Positions 23,474 to 32,305 of a stretch of DNA of 64,000 nucleotides are shown here, piece by piece. The translations under genes were made by a program, and so were the position numbers. This DNA comes from Alphaproteobacteria bacterium (GTDB taxonomy: Bacteria; Pseudomonadota; Alphaproteobacteria; Micropepsales; Micropepsaceae). Location: contig WGNU01000001.1 of NCBI GenBank assembly GCA_016124385.1, forward strand, positions 372,001 through 436,000, given 5' to 3'. The notes below the pieces were generated by a model. That model made no database searches and was not told the DNA's origin. It saw only the letters and a program-made list of their open reading frames with translations. Each line of letters starts with the position of its first letter. Position 1 is the first letter of the stretch.

Positions 23474-24853
23474 ATGGCAGAAGCAGGATTGGATACGAAC
23501 GCCTGGGACTCGGAGTTGATCGAGCAATCTTCGCCGCGCTTCTTTCATGCCGGGCCGGGCCGCGTCCGCCTCGGCACATTGACAATTTTGCGATGGCTCG
23601 CAGTCGGCGGTCAGTCACTCGCGATTCTCATCGTCCATTTCGGTCTCGGCTATGCGCTGCCTCTTTGGCCGTGTGCGATAGCGATTCTTTCTGGCATCGT
23701 GCTCAATGTTGCCGTCAGTACCGGGCTTCCGTCCTCGCGCCGCTTGAGCGACCGTGAGACCACCGCGTACCTGGCGTTCGACCAGGCTCAGCTCGCCGTG
23801 TTGCTCTTCTTCACGGGCGGTATCGAGAATCCGTTCGCGATTCTCTTCATCGCGCCAACAGCGATTGCAGCCTCATCGCTCAATCTACGCAACACGATTG
23901 CTCTCAGCATGCTCTCCTTCGCGCTGGTAACGGTATTGGCCGTCTATCACTACCCCTTGCCATGGGAGGGAGAGCAGATATTGGTTCTGCCGCCTCTCTA
24001 CATTGGCGGCCTATGGATAGCGCTCGTGCTCGGCATCGGCTTCACGGCGATCGTTGCCTTTCGAGTCGCGACCGAAGCCACGCGCATGTCGGCAGCCCTC
24101 GGTGCAACGCAACTTGCTCTCGCTCGCGAACAAAGGCTATCGAGCCTCGGGGCACTCGCCGCGGCTGCAGCTCATGAGCTTGGCTCGCCGCTCGCGACGA
24201 TTGCCGTCGTTGCAAAAGAAATCTCGCGTGATCTGGGCACAGGAAGTCCGCATGCTGAGGATCTCACGCTCCTTCAGTCGCAGGTCGCCCGTTGCCGCGA
24301 CATTCTCAGCAACCTTGCCTCATATGAAGATCCCGATGAGAGCTACACGGCGACAGTGCCCTTGCCTGCCGTCCTGGAAGAAGTGGCGGCACTTTTTCGG
24401 GGAATGGGTCCGGACATAGCTATCGATACTCGCGAGGCGCCGGGTCTTGTCATCCGCCGGAGCGCCGAGCTCCTCCACGGGCTTACAAATCTTCTGGAAA
24501 ATGCGGTGGATTTCGCGGCCTCGACAATCGCGCTGACAGCCAGTGGAAGTGGAACCTCTGTCGTCCTTGAAATTTCCGATGATGGGCCCGGATTTGCGCC
24601 CGAGATCATCCATCGGCTTGGTGAGCCCTATGTCACAACGCGTCCCGGCCGCGGTGCTCTTTCTGAAGAGGATCTGGGACCATCGGCGCCCCAAGACGAC
24701 GAGCATGCAGGCATGGGTCTCGGTTTCTTTATTGCGAAGACTCTATTGGAGCGCACCGGAGCACGAGTGACATTCGCCAATCGGACCGAAGGCGGAGCCC
24801 GTGTACGTATTGTATGGCCAAGGCGATCGATTGAGGCCGGGTCAAGAGCCTGA
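23474..24853 (+). CDS. regB: Redox-sensing histidine kinase RegB/PrrB/ActS
   Basis: 459-residue membrane kinase. Six hydrophobic segments lie within residues 38-195. Between them is the quinone-sensing heptapeptide GGIENPF (about 115-121), diagnostic of RegB. The H-box is AAAHELGSPLATI with the phosphorylated His near 234. The redox-active cysteine is in VARCRDIL (about 274). The N-box NLLENAVDFA and G-boxes DDGPGFAP and GMGLGFFIAKTLLE complete the kinase. In relatives it reports respiratory redox state and controls energy metabolism genes through RegA, which is encoded next. Confidence 0.96.
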   Translation: MAEAGLDTNAWDSELIEQSSPRFFHAGPGRVRLGTLTILRWLAVGGQSLAILIVHFGLGYALPLWPCAIAILSGIVLNVAVSTGLPSSRRLSDRETTAYLAFDQAQLAVLLFFTGGIENPFAILFIAPTAIAASSLNLRNTIALSMLSFALVTVLAVYHYPLPWEGEQILVLPPLYIGGLWIALVLGIGFTAIVAFRVATEATRMSAALGATQLALAREQRLSSLGALAAAAAHELGSPLATIAVVAKEISRDLGTGSPHAEDLTLLQSQVARCRDILSNLASYEDPDESYTATVPLPAVLEEVAALFRGMGPDIAIDTREAPGLVIRRSAELLHGLTNLLENAVDFAASTIALTASGSGTSVVLEISDDGPGFAPEIIHRLGEPYVTTRPGRGALSEEDLGPSAPQDDEHAGMGLGFFIAKTLLERTGARVTFANRTEGGARVRIVWPRRSIEAGSRA

Positions 24854-24946
24854 GGCTTGAGAGTCTTGCATTCAGGCCTATGTCATGGTCTGAGCCAATA
24901 TGACATGGATGTGTCGACACGAGACGCATCGGAGGTGGTTCTCGCA

Positions 24947-25495
24947 ATGCCCGAAGTTGACGATGCTTCGACCGTCCGACGTCTCTTCTTGGTCGAAGAT
25001 GACGGGCCCTTGCGCATGCGATTGGCTCGTGCGCTTGAGTCGCGCGGCTTTTCGGTTACGCAATGCGACAGCGTCGCGGCCGCCATGATGGCGCTGCGCA
25101 GCACGACGCCGGACTACGCCGTAGTGGATCTTCGTCTTGGAGACGGCAATGGGCTCGATGTTGTGCGGGCGGTCCATGATGTCCGTCCGGAAGCGCGCGT
25201 GATCATTCTCACTGGATACGGCAACATCGCGACGGCCGTCACTGCAGTTAAGTATGGCGCGATCGACTACCTGCCGAAACCTGCGGACCCTGATGACATC
25301 GTCAACGCGCTTCTTGCGGACCCGAAGAAGGCGCCGCCCCCGCCTGAGAATCCGATGTCGGCGGACCGCGTGCGCTGGGAACACATTCAGCGGGTCTATG
25401 AGCTGTGCGGCCACAACGTCTCGGAGACGGCACGGCGCCTGAACATGCACCGCCGAACGCTGCAGCGGATCTTGGCGAAACGTTCACCTCGCTAG
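24947..25495 (+). CDS. regA: Redox response regulator RegA/PrrA/ActR
   Basis: 182 residues from the ATG at 24947. The receiver domain shows LFLVEDDG, the phosphoacceptor Asp in VVDLRLGDGNG (about 61) and KPAD. A Pro-rich linker (KKAPPPPENP) leads to the Fis-type helix-turn-helix NVSETARRLNMHRRTLQRIL, the very conserved RegA DNA-binding end. GGAGG lies 12 bp before this ATG and the resulting N-terminus has the usual length; ATG 24905 and TTG 24857 are in frame but less family-like. Pairs with RegB just upstream. Confidence 0.95.
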   Translation: MPEVDDASTVRRLFLVEDDGPLRMRLARALESRGFSVTQCDSVAAAMMALRSTTPDYAVVDLRLGDGNGLDVVRAVHDVRPEARVIILTGYGNIATAVTAVKYGAIDYLPKPADPDDIVNALLADPKKAPPPPENPMSADRVRWEHIQRVYELCGHNVSETARRLNMHRRTLQRILAKRSPR

Positions 25496-25498
25496 AGA

Positions 25499-26494
25499 TC
25501 AGGCGTAGGGGTCCTCGGTTGCCAAGTAGTTTTGGACGTAGTCCGCGACTCCGTCCTCGAGCGTAGTGAACGGCGCCGTGTAGCCCGCGCCTCGCAGCCG
25601 TTCCATCTTGGCTTCCGTGAAGTATTGGTACTTCTCTCGGATCGCTTCGGGCGTATCGACATAGCGGATGTTCGATGTTCGTTGAAGGGATGAGAAGACC
25701 GCTCTCGCCAAGTCCAAGAAGGTCCGCGATTCTCCTGTACCCAGGTTGAAAAGTCCGCTGACACCTGGATGATCGAAAAGCCAGCCGACAACGTTGGCGC
25801 AGTCTTTCACATAGATGAAGTCGCGGCGCTGTCCGCCATCGGGAAAGGCGGGATTGTGTGAGCGAAAGAGCGTCACTGTTTCGCCGGCATGCGCACGGGG
25901 AAAGATTTGCGCGACGACACTCCGCATACCGCCTTTATGTGTCTCGTTGGGTCCATAAACGTTGAAAAACTTGAGCCCCACGCATTGTGGCGGCATGGGT
26001 GCCGAAGCCGCCTGGCGGCGGGCGACCATCCGGTCGAAGAGATGCTTGGACCAGCCATAGACATTGAGGGGGCGAAGCTGCGCGAGCGCGGAGGGCGAGG
26101 CATCGTCATCGAAACCCGCCATCCCGTCGCCATAGGTCGCAGCCGAAGAGGCATAGATGAAGCGAATTTTCTCTTCGGCGGCGTACTCGAGAAGGCCGAG
26201 CGACAGGGCGACATTGGTGCGGTAGACAAGGTCCGCGTCGGTCTCGGTCGTCGAGGATATTGCGCCCATATGGATGATGGATTCGATCGAGCCGCGCTCG
26301 CGCTTCAGCAGATCGAAGACCTCTTCTGGCGCGACGAGACCCGCAATCTCCCGCTTGGCCAGATTGCGCCATTTTTCATCTGTCCCCAGACGATCGACCA
26401 CGAAGACGTCGTAGCCGCCCTTCTCGCAGAAATGACGCACGAGATGAGAGCCGATGAACCCGGCCCCTCCCGTTACGACGATCCCGCGCCTCAT
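25499..26494 (-). CDS. hldD: ADP-L-glycero-D-manno-heptose 6-epimerase
   Basis: 331-residue short-chain dehydrogenase-fold enzyme. It epimerises ADP-D-glycero- to ADP-L-glycero-manno-heptose, the donor for the LPS inner core. The NADP-binding GGAGFIGSHLVRHF is at the N-terminus, the catalytic YGWSK is in the middle, and FNVYGPNE is the usual family segment. Its start overlaps the hldE stop by 4 bp, making an hldE-hldD operon. Convergent with regA, with only 3 bp between the stops. Confidence 0.95.
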   Translation of the reverse strand: MRRGIVVTGGAGFIGSHLVRHFCEKGGYDVFVVDRLGTDEKWRNLAKREIAGLVAPEEVFDLLKRERGSIESIIHMGAISSTTETDADLVYRTNVALSLGLLEYAAEEKIRFIYASSAATYGDGMAGFDDDASPSALAQLRPLNVYGWSKHLFDRMVARRQAASAPMPPQCVGLKFFNVYGPNETHKGGMRSVVAQIFPRAHAGETVTLFRSHNPAFPDGGQRRDFIYVKDCANVVGWLFDHPGVSGLFNLGTGESRTFLDLARAVFSSLQRTSNIRYVDTPEAIREKYQYFTEAKMERLRGAGYTAPFTTLEDGVADYVQNYLATEDPYA

Positions 26495-27957
26495 GGCTGC
26501 ATCCTTGCGATGGTCGCCGTGGTTGACTGGCCTTCGGTGAGGGCGGCGAGAACGACGCGGCCGCCATAGGATTGAACGAAATCTGCTCCCACCACCTTAT
26601 CAATCGTGTAGTCCGCGCCCTTGACGAGAACATCGGGACGGATCGCCTCGATGAGGGCAAGCGGTGTGTCTTCAGCGAACAACGTCACCGCATCGACGCT
26701 TTGCAGCGATCCGAGCACTGTCGCGCGAGCAGTCTCGCCATTGATTGGACGGCTTGGACCCTTGAGGCGTCGGACCGAAGCATCGTCGTTGAGCCCGACG
26801 ATGAGCCTATCGCAATTCGCCTTGGCCTGCGCGAGCAATGACACGTGCCCGGGGTGAAGCAGGTCGAAGCATCCATTGGTGAAGCCGATCGTCAGGCCGC
26901 GCGCGCGCCATTGCGCGACAAGATCGAGAAGGGCGCCGCGACTACGGGTCTTGGTATCCGAGCCGCGCAGGCGCTCAGCCTGAAGCGCGTCCAGAAGTTC
27001 ATCGGGGTGGACCGTGGCGGTACCCACCTTGCCGACAACGATGCCGGCAGCGTGATTGGCGAGGCGTGCCGCCTCTGCCAGCGAAGCGCCCGCAGCAACG
27101 GCAAGCCCCAGACTCGCGAGCACCGTGTCGCCTGCGCCGGAGACGTCGGCAATCTCTCGTGCGTGCGCGCTGAGATGGATGGGCGCGGCGCCGCGCTGAA
27201 CCAGCGTCATGCCGTGTTCGGAGCGCGTGACGAGGATCGCATCGATGTCGACCCGCGCAAGGATTGACTGGGCGGCTCCTGCGGCCGCGGCATCGCTCCC
27301 AACGGGGAGGCCGCTCGCGATGGCGAGTTCACGCGCGTTTGGCGTGAGAAGATTGGCGCCGTGATATCGCGCAAAGTCCGATGATTTCGGATCGACGATG
27401 ACGGGTACCTTGGCTTCCCGCGCGGCAGCGATGAGAGTCGCGGTGATGTCCGGTGAAAGAACGCCTTTGGCATAGTCTGAGAGGATGACTACTTGGACAT
27501 CGGCCAGCGCGCGGAGTGCAGCCGAGATGACGGCTTTGCTCTCGCCAGGAGAGAGGGGAGATGAGTCTTCGCGATCAGCTCGGACAATCTGCTGAGTGCC
27601 CGCAACGAGGCGCGATTTGACCGTCGTCGGCCGTGCCATCAGGCGGACCAGCGAAGTCTTGAGGCGGGGCTCGGCGTGGAGCAGCGCTTCGACTTCGCGG
27701 CCCGCCGCGTCCGCGCCGACCGCCGCAACGAGATGGAGCGTCCCGCCGAGCGCCGCGACGTTTCGCGCGACATTGCCCGCGCCGCCCAGCATGGCGATTT
27801 CTCGCTCGACCGATAGGACCGGAATAGGCGCCTCAGGCGAAATGCGCTCGACGCTGCCATAGACGTAGCGGTCTAGCATCAGGTCGCCGACGCACAGCAC
27901 CTTTGCGTTAACGAAGGCTGGAACGAACGGGGATAGCGCCTCGAGTGGGTTCATCAA
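26491..27957 (-). CDS. hldE: Bifunctional heptose-7-phosphate kinase / heptose-1-phosphate adenylyltransferase
   Basis: 488 residues in two domains. Residues about 1-325 are a PfkB/ribokinase-type kinase (GDLMLDRYVYGSVERISPEAP; AMLGGAGNVARNVA; the anion-hole motif SGAGDTVLA). Residues about 345-488 are a nucleotidyltransferase with FTNGCFDLLHPGHVSLL, containing HxGH. It converts heptose-7-P to the 1,7-bisphosphate and then adenylylates heptose-1-P. The GmhB phosphatase step is not encoded nearby. Together with hldD it shows this cell makes a heptose-containing LPS core. Confidence 0.96.
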   Translation of the reverse strand: MMNPLEALSPFVPAFVNAKVLCVGDLMLDRYVYGSVERISPEAPIPVLSVEREIAMLGGAGNVARNVAALGGTLHLVAAVGADAAGREVEALLHAEPRLKTSLVRLMARPTTVKSRLVAGTQQIVRADREDSSPLSPGESKAVISAALRALADVQVVILSDYAKGVLSPDITATLIAAAREAKVPVIVDPKSSDFARYHGANLLTPNARELAIASGLPVGSDAAAAGAAQSILARVDIDAILVTRSEHGMTLVQRGAAPIHLSAHAREIADVSGAGDTVLASLGLAVAAGASLAEAARLANHAAGIVVGKVGTATVHPDELLDALQAERLRGSDTKTRSRGALLDLVAQWRARGLTIGFTNGCFDLLHPGHVSLLAQAKANCDRLIVGLNDDASVRRLKGPSRPINGETARATVLGSLQSVDAVTLFAEDTPLALIEAIRPDVLVKGADYTIDKVVGADFVQSYGGRVVLAALTEGQSTTATIARMQP

Positions 27958-28109
27958 CGCGGACCAATATGAGGGGCTGAAGCGCCCGTAACGCAGGAAT
28001 AAGCGTCGTCCGCGCGCGGATCAACGATTTGGCGATTCTAAAGTCTTCAAAGATTAGGAGGGCGTAAAGACCCCTCCGCCTAGGGTGCGGCCGTAAGGGG
28101 CTGGACAAA

Positions 28110-29321
28110 ATGCCGTCAAAGGACGCCATCGCCGCCGAGGAACAACTCGCCAGTTACGCACAGGCGTTGCGCCATCACCGGTTGGGTCGGCGCGTCCTAT
28201 GGCTCCACCTGTCGCGCCATCATGATCAGGACGAGGCCCGCGACGCCGCCCCTACGGCCCTCAAGATTCTACGGCCTATCGTTGAGCGGCGCCCGGGCGA
28301 AATCTTTTCCCTGAAGAATGGCGACGTAGTGATGGTCGCTGAGGGCGTCGCCCCTGAAGATTTGCAGGGGCTGCGTCATCGGATCGGGTTTCTTGTGGGG
28401 GAGACCCAGGGCGAAGGCCTCATTTCGACGTTCGATCTTTTGGCAGAGTATGAACGCTTCGAGGCACTGGTCGAGCGGGCGCTAGGCAAGGCGCCGCAAC
28501 CCTTGCCTGAGGATCGCTATCAAACGACCAAGAGTGGAAGCGTGCTGCTGACGCGCGACGCGAAACCCACCACGCCGGCGTTGCCCCAGGTGATCTCGGC
28601 GAGAGGCGGCGCGGAGATCGAAACGCCGGTGGGCCGCCGGCCGTTCAATGAGCTCGCCGACGTATTTGCTGTCGTCTCGGCCTACCGCGATGAGTTACCG
28701 CGTCTGATCGCACGTCATGTCGCCCTGCGCGAGCAGGGTGTCGATGAGATCTTTCTCCGCGATCCGGGGCTTCCGATCTCCGAAGGCATGCTGACGCAGG
28801 CGCATCTTCAGGCTGAACGCGCGTTTCTCTCCGCGCTCGCCCCGCTCGCTGCGCGTTGGGAAGCGCCGACATGGCTTCGCCTCTCCGAAAGGGGCGTCTT
28901 GAGCCCAGAGTTTCTCACCTTCACACAGCGGCTCGGCGCCAAGTCGCGACCGGTCGTCGCGCTTCCTCAAGGCGCGGGCCCGGGCGAAGGCGGGACGGCC
29001 GAAGCGAGGGCCTACGCGCTCACGTTTCTCAAAGAGCTGGGGATCGAGGTCGCGATGATGTGCGGCTCTCTCAAAGGGCTCTCGGCCGTTGGCCACATGG
29101 CGGCAGCGCGCTATGTCGAGGTCTCGATCGCGCCCGCCGATCTCAATCTCGGCGACGCGATCCGAGCGGAACTCGCCGCGATCGTCCGCGGCCTCGGCCG
29201 CGGGCGGGTGGTCCTGACCGACGTTGTCGATCAGCACATGCTCCATTTCGGACAGTCGGTCGGCATCGTGATGTTCCGGGGCCCCTACACCAACGACTTG
29301 GTGACTCGTGTGGCCGCCTAG
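28110..29321 (+). CDS. Hypothetical protein with a degenerate EAL-like C-terminus
   Basis: 403 residues, soluble. I do not recognise a named family. The C-terminal 130 residues follow the order of an EAL phosphodiesterase end: a strand like the usual YIKID (ARYVEVSIAPADL), a helix, a strand where AEGVE normally stands (VVLTDVVDQHMLHFG), and a terminal GQSVGIVMFRGPY similar to QGYLFGRP. The catalytic EAL and DDFG motifs are missing, so it should not hydrolyse c-di-GMP. The N-terminal part (about 20-130) has no domain I can name. It is divergent from hldE, and its stop interlocks with mmcB over CTAG. Confidence 0.6.
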   Translation: MPSKDAIAAEEQLASYAQALRHHRLGRRVLWLHLSRHHDQDEARDAAPTALKILRPIVERRPGEIFSLKNGDVVMVAEGVAPEDLQGLRHRIGFLVGETQGEGLISTFDLLAEYERFEALVERALGKAPQPLPEDRYQTTKSGSVLLTRDAKPTTPALPQVISARGGAEIETPVGRRPFNELADVFAVVSAYRDELPRLIARHVALREQGVDEIFLRDPGLPISEGMLTQAHLQAERAFLSALAPLAARWEAPTWLRLSERGVLSPEFLTFTQRLGAKSRPVVALPQGAGPGEGGTAEARAYALTFLKELGIEVAMMCGSLKGLSAVGHMAAARYVEVSIAPADLNLGDAIRAELAAIVRGLGRGRVVLTDVVDQHMLHFGQSVGIVMFRGPYTNDLVTRVAA

Positions 29322-29746
29322 AGCCGCTCGGGGTCTTCGAGTCGCCGCAGGCGCTGTGCTGCCGCGCGGGCAATGCGCAGAAGCATGCTACGCCGTCGCG
29401 CCGGTGCCATCGGATCAACCGAAGACTCTCGCACAACCGCGCCCCCGAACCGATCGGCGACGATCAGGCCATGTGTGCTCGGCAGGGCCTCGTGTGGGAA
29501 GTCCTCGGGCACAGCAAAGAAGAAGCGGTCGCTGTAGTCGAGATAGGTCTCCCATTTCCGATCGGCCCGGAGATCCTCCAGCGAGACCTTGATCTCTACG
29601 ACCGTGATCTCGCCGGTCTCTGAGACGGCTACAACGTCCAGACGCCGTCCCGTCGGTAGACCGACCTCCAGGACGGGCGCAAGCCCCTGATCCTCGAGCA
29701 GCCGACAAACGCCGCGAGCAACATCGTGCGTGAGGTCGGAAATCAA
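29318..29746 (-). CDS. MmcB-family DNA repair nuclease-like protein
   Basis: 142 residues of the MmcB family (named for mitomycin C resistance in Caulobacter). The fold is PD-(D/E)XK-like: RRLDVVAVSETGEITVVEIKVS supplies the Asp and the E-x-K active-site residues, with the following KWETYLDYSDRFFFAVPEDF typical of the family. Expected to act on damaged DNA; family members in alphaproteobacteria belong to the SOS response. No clear LexA box was seen upstream, and the gene is coupled by a 4-bp overlap to the preceding hydrolase gene. Confidence 0.9.
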   Translation of the reverse strand: MISDLTHDVARGVCRLLEDQGLAPVLEVGLPTGRRLDVVAVSETGEITVVEIKVSLEDLRADRKWETYLDYSDRFFFAVPEDFPHEALPSTHGLIVADRFGGAVVRESSVDPMAPARRRSMLLRIARAAAQRLRRLEDPERL

Positions 29747-30570
29747 CGATCGTCTTCCCGTGACATCGTTCCTTCGGCCAGAAACTGCATGATCGCGGGA
29801 AAGGCGCGCCGGTCCTGCTGAAAGAAGAGATGCCCGCCATCGTAAAGGCGTAGCTGGGCGTTGGGGATTTGCCCCGCCAGCGCGCGCATATTGGCAGGCG
29901 GCGCGATCCCGTCGAAAAGCCCACCCGCCAGGAAGACGGGCCCTTCAACCGAGGAAAGTCGCGCAAACGTATCGTGCCCCGCACGGGCGCCGAGCTGGGG
30001 AGCAAGGCCGGCACGAACCTCGTCACGCGCCGCCCGCGCTTGTTCATCACGCGCTGCCGCCAAGAGGGCCGCGTAGCGCTCGGGCTCGCGGCTCGCGAAA
30101 TCGTCGTCGACCCGCTCATCGGTGATACGGACACGCAAGCGCGCCTGCTCCTCCTGAGGCAACTGCGCTAATGTGTGGAGCGGATAGGAGGCGCCGCCCG
30201 CGCCGCCGGACGAGGTGCAGCACCACACCGCGTTGCCCTGTCGCGTGCCATGCCGCAGCGCAAATTCTTGCGCTACCATGCCACCGAAAGAGATGCCCAG
30301 GAAATGGGCCCGCTCCCAGCCGACGGCGTCGAGCAAGGCTGCCGCATCGTCGGCATAATTGGCCATGGTGTAGGGGCCGGTTGGCCGGCCGGTCTGCCCG
30401 AGACCCCTCTGATCGAAGGCGAGAACGGTGAAACGCTTCGCCAACGGGCTGTCGAAGATCGTCGGGCCGTGTCTGAGATCCCCGCCGGAGCCACCAAGGA
30501 AAAGGACGCGCGGGCCTTCGCCGCGAATTTCATAATGGATCGAGAGGTCGGGGGTCTGCGCGATGGCCAT
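29743..30570 (-). CDS. Alpha/beta-fold hydrolase
   Basis: 275 residues. Nucleophile elbow LGISFGGMVAQEF, oxyanion segment LFLGGSGGD, and a C-terminal histidine in YDGGHLFFQQD form the expected hydrolase set; the acidic residue is probably in GLFDGIAPP. The closest style is the 3-oxoadipate enol-lactonase/haloperoxidase-like group, but the substrate cannot be assigned. It precedes and overlaps mmcB. The diiron gene upstream is separated from it by a strong terminator. Confidence 0.85.
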   Translation of the reverse strand: MAIAQTPDLSIHYEIRGEGPRVLFLGGSGGDLRHGPTIFDSPLAKRFTVLAFDQRGLGQTGRPTGPYTMANYADDAAALLDAVGWERAHFLGISFGGMVAQEFALRHGTRQGNAVWCCTSSGGAGGASYPLHTLAQLPQEEQARLRVRITDERVDDDFASREPERYAALLAAARDEQARAARDEVRAGLAPQLGARAGHDTFARLSSVEGPVFLAGGLFDGIAPPANMRALAGQIPNAQLRLYDGGHLFFQQDRRAFPAIMQFLAEGTMSREDDR

Positions 30571-30620
30571 GTCACGCCCTGGATACCGAGAGGACGAACG
30601 CTAGCACCTCCGGGCCCGGC

Positions 30621-30650
30621 GAAAAAATTGGGCGGCCACGCGGCCGCCCA
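30621..30650 (-). terminator. Rho-independent terminator after the diiron gene
   Basis: Perfect 9-bp stem TGGGCGGCC / GGCCGCCCA with loop ACGC, followed on the minus strand by AATTTTTTC. It lies 26 bp past the stop of the diiron gene and isolates it from the hydrolase-mmcB unit. Confidence 0.85.
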
Positions 30651-30675
30651 GAGGGAGGAGCCAGGAAAAGCTGGA

Positions 30676-31785
30676 TTACTCGGCGGCGATGCGCGCCTCG
30701 CGTGCGGTGAAATTGATCGCCTTGAGGTACTTGATGCCCTCTTCGGCGATGTCGTCACCGATCATGTGATCGCCTTCGGCCTTAAGCTCGTTCATGTCGA
30801 CATAAGCCGCGTAGAACCCGCGCGTGCGATCGGTGATGATCCCCGCCTTTAGAAGCGTCTTGATGAGAACGCGGAAGATGTCCGTCGATTCCCGCATCCG
30901 CGCTTTGCGGTCCTCGTCGGTGAACGTTTCGATGAGGGCCTGTTGCGCTTCCTGCCAGTCGATGCCGACGAGCGCATAGACCGATTTCTGCTGCTCAGGG
31001 TTCACGAGATTGAAGAGCAGCGTCTGGAAGCACTGCGCCGCCCAATCCTCGATCAGGTTCGCTTCGCTTTCCGTCAGCTTGGGAATGGTGCGATCGGCCC
31101 AGATCTTCCCGAATTTGTGGTGGAAGGCTTCGTCCGTCATGACGAGCTGCGTGAGCTTCACCAGCAGTGGATCGTTCGACTTGTTGTAGAGCGTCGCAAA
31201 GGCCCCCATTGCCAAGCCTTCGACCAGCATCTGCATGCCGACGATCTTCTTATAGACCTCGCGGGCATTGACCATCTCAGTCAAAAGATCGCCAAGCGTC
31301 GGACCGACTGGCAGCGGTTTGCCCCAGCGCGCCTGGACATAGCGCGTGAAGCCAGTGACGTGCCGGGCCTCTTCGCGGGCTTGGTTCGCCGCGTATTCCT
31401 GAGCACCCGGATCGCGAAGAATGTGGCAGAGCGAGGCCGAGAGCGACAACGCGCCCTGTTCGCCGTGCAGGATCGAGGAGAGGATCCACCGCGCGTTCTC
31501 GTTGGCGAAGCGGATCCGGTCCTTGCCCTGGATCTTGTCACCGAGCCGCGTCTGCAAAATCGGGAAGAACTCATCCGGGAGAATCTGCTGATTCTCGAGA
31601 TCAAACGGCTCGCTGAAATCAATGTATTTCGTGTCGAGCGGATCCCAGAAATGGTCGTGCGTCGCCGAGATGATTTTGTCGAACGCGGATGAGCGCGCGC
31701 CGTAACGGTCGACTTCGACCATAGACTGAAAATCGTCAGGGGCGACGGCGTCGTAGGCGTTGTCCTTGGTGATCTGGATCGTCAT
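30676..31785 (-). CDS. Ferritin-like diiron protein (oxygenase-type)
   Basis: 369 residues, mostly helical. The iron ligands of a ferritin-like four-helix bundle can be placed: Glu in LHGEQGALSL (about 108), EExxH in REEARHVTGF, Glu in MLVEGLAMGAF, and DExxH in MTDEAFHHKFG. The arrangement matches ribonucleotide-reductase-R2-like or AurF-like O2-activating diiron proteins rather than iron-storage ferritin. Substrate unknown; nearby P450s and RND transporters suggest lipid or hydrocarbon chemistry. Monocistronic, with a terminator behind it and two matching palindromes in front, so it looks tightly regulated. Confidence 0.82.
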   Translation of the reverse strand: MTIQITKDNAYDAVAPDDFQSMVEVDRYGARSSAFDKIISATHDHFWDPLDTKYIDFSEPFDLENQQILPDEFFPILQTRLGDKIQGKDRIRFANENARWILSSILHGEQGALSLSASLCHILRDPGAQEYAANQAREEARHVTGFTRYVQARWGKPLPVGPTLGDLLTEMVNAREVYKKIVGMQMLVEGLAMGAFATLYNKSNDPLLVKLTQLVMTDEAFHHKFGKIWADRTIPKLTESEANLIEDWAAQCFQTLLFNLVNPEQQKSVYALVGIDWQEAQQALIETFTDEDRKARMRESTDIFRVLIKTLLKAGIITDRTRGFYAAYVDMNELKAEGDHMIGDDIAEEGIKYLKAINFTAREARIAAE

Positions 31786-31817
31786 ACGGGCTCCCGGGCG
31801 TGAAGATGCGGAGAAAT

Positions 31818-31831
31818 TGACGGCTCCGTCA
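31818..31831. promoter_or_regulatory. Operator candidate 1 (TGACG-N4-CGTCA)
   Basis: TGACG-GCTC-CGTCA, a perfect inverted repeat 33 bp upstream of the diiron start codon. The same half-sites and spacing recur 56 bp further upstream. Form and size suit a TetR-type dimer site. Confidence 0.6.
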
Positions 31832-31873
31832 TTCTTAAAAACATAGCAGTGGCGGTAGCGCTGTCAATGAAAA

Positions 31874-31887
31874 TGACGCGACCGTCA
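31874..31887. promoter_or_regulatory. Operator candidate 2 (TGACG-N4-CGTCA)
   Basis: TGACG-CGAC-CGTCA, extended by one more base pair on each side to ATGACG / CGTCAT. Second copy of the site at 31818. The flanks between the two are AT-richer than the surroundings, as expected for a promoter. Confidence 0.6.
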
Positions 31888-32305
31888 TCTTCCTGAGAGA
31901 TTGGGGTAAAGGAGTAAAAATTCGATCAACCGCTGACAGCGTTGCACGAGGCATCGCTAACCGAAAATAAGGCACCGCCTGTGCATCATCGGCATTGACG
32001 CTGCGATGACGGATTGCTCTTAATTGCGGCCTTCTAGGGGGAAAACCAACAAGCCTGTGTAGGAGGCGTGTCCGCTGGGCAAGAATGCCCAAGTGTTGCG
32101 GGCAATCAGAAACACGATGCGAGCCCGGATCACCGCAGCAAACTGTGCGGGAGGGGCTCGCCCGCCAACTCAGGCAAGTGACGAACTATCCCTCGATGTC
32201 ATGCGAAAGCGCATGAATACAAGGACAGTGCTGCGCAGTCTGGGGAGAGGCGCGGCAAAAGATGCACCGAGCCAGGCGTGGTGATGTCGAGGGAGTTGGC
32301 GGCCG
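31888..32305. other. Non-coding leader between the diiron gene and the RND genes
   Basis: No credible gene on either strand. A small hairpin TGGGCA-AGAA-TGCCCA lies at 32076-32091. It should contain the plus-strand promoter of the RND pair. GAGGGAG at 32290-32296 is the ribosome site of the first transporter. Confidence 0.5.

Noticed and set aside
32093-32284. 63-codon plus-strand frame in the RND leader
   Set aside because: No ribosome site or family signal; composition fits non-coding DNA.
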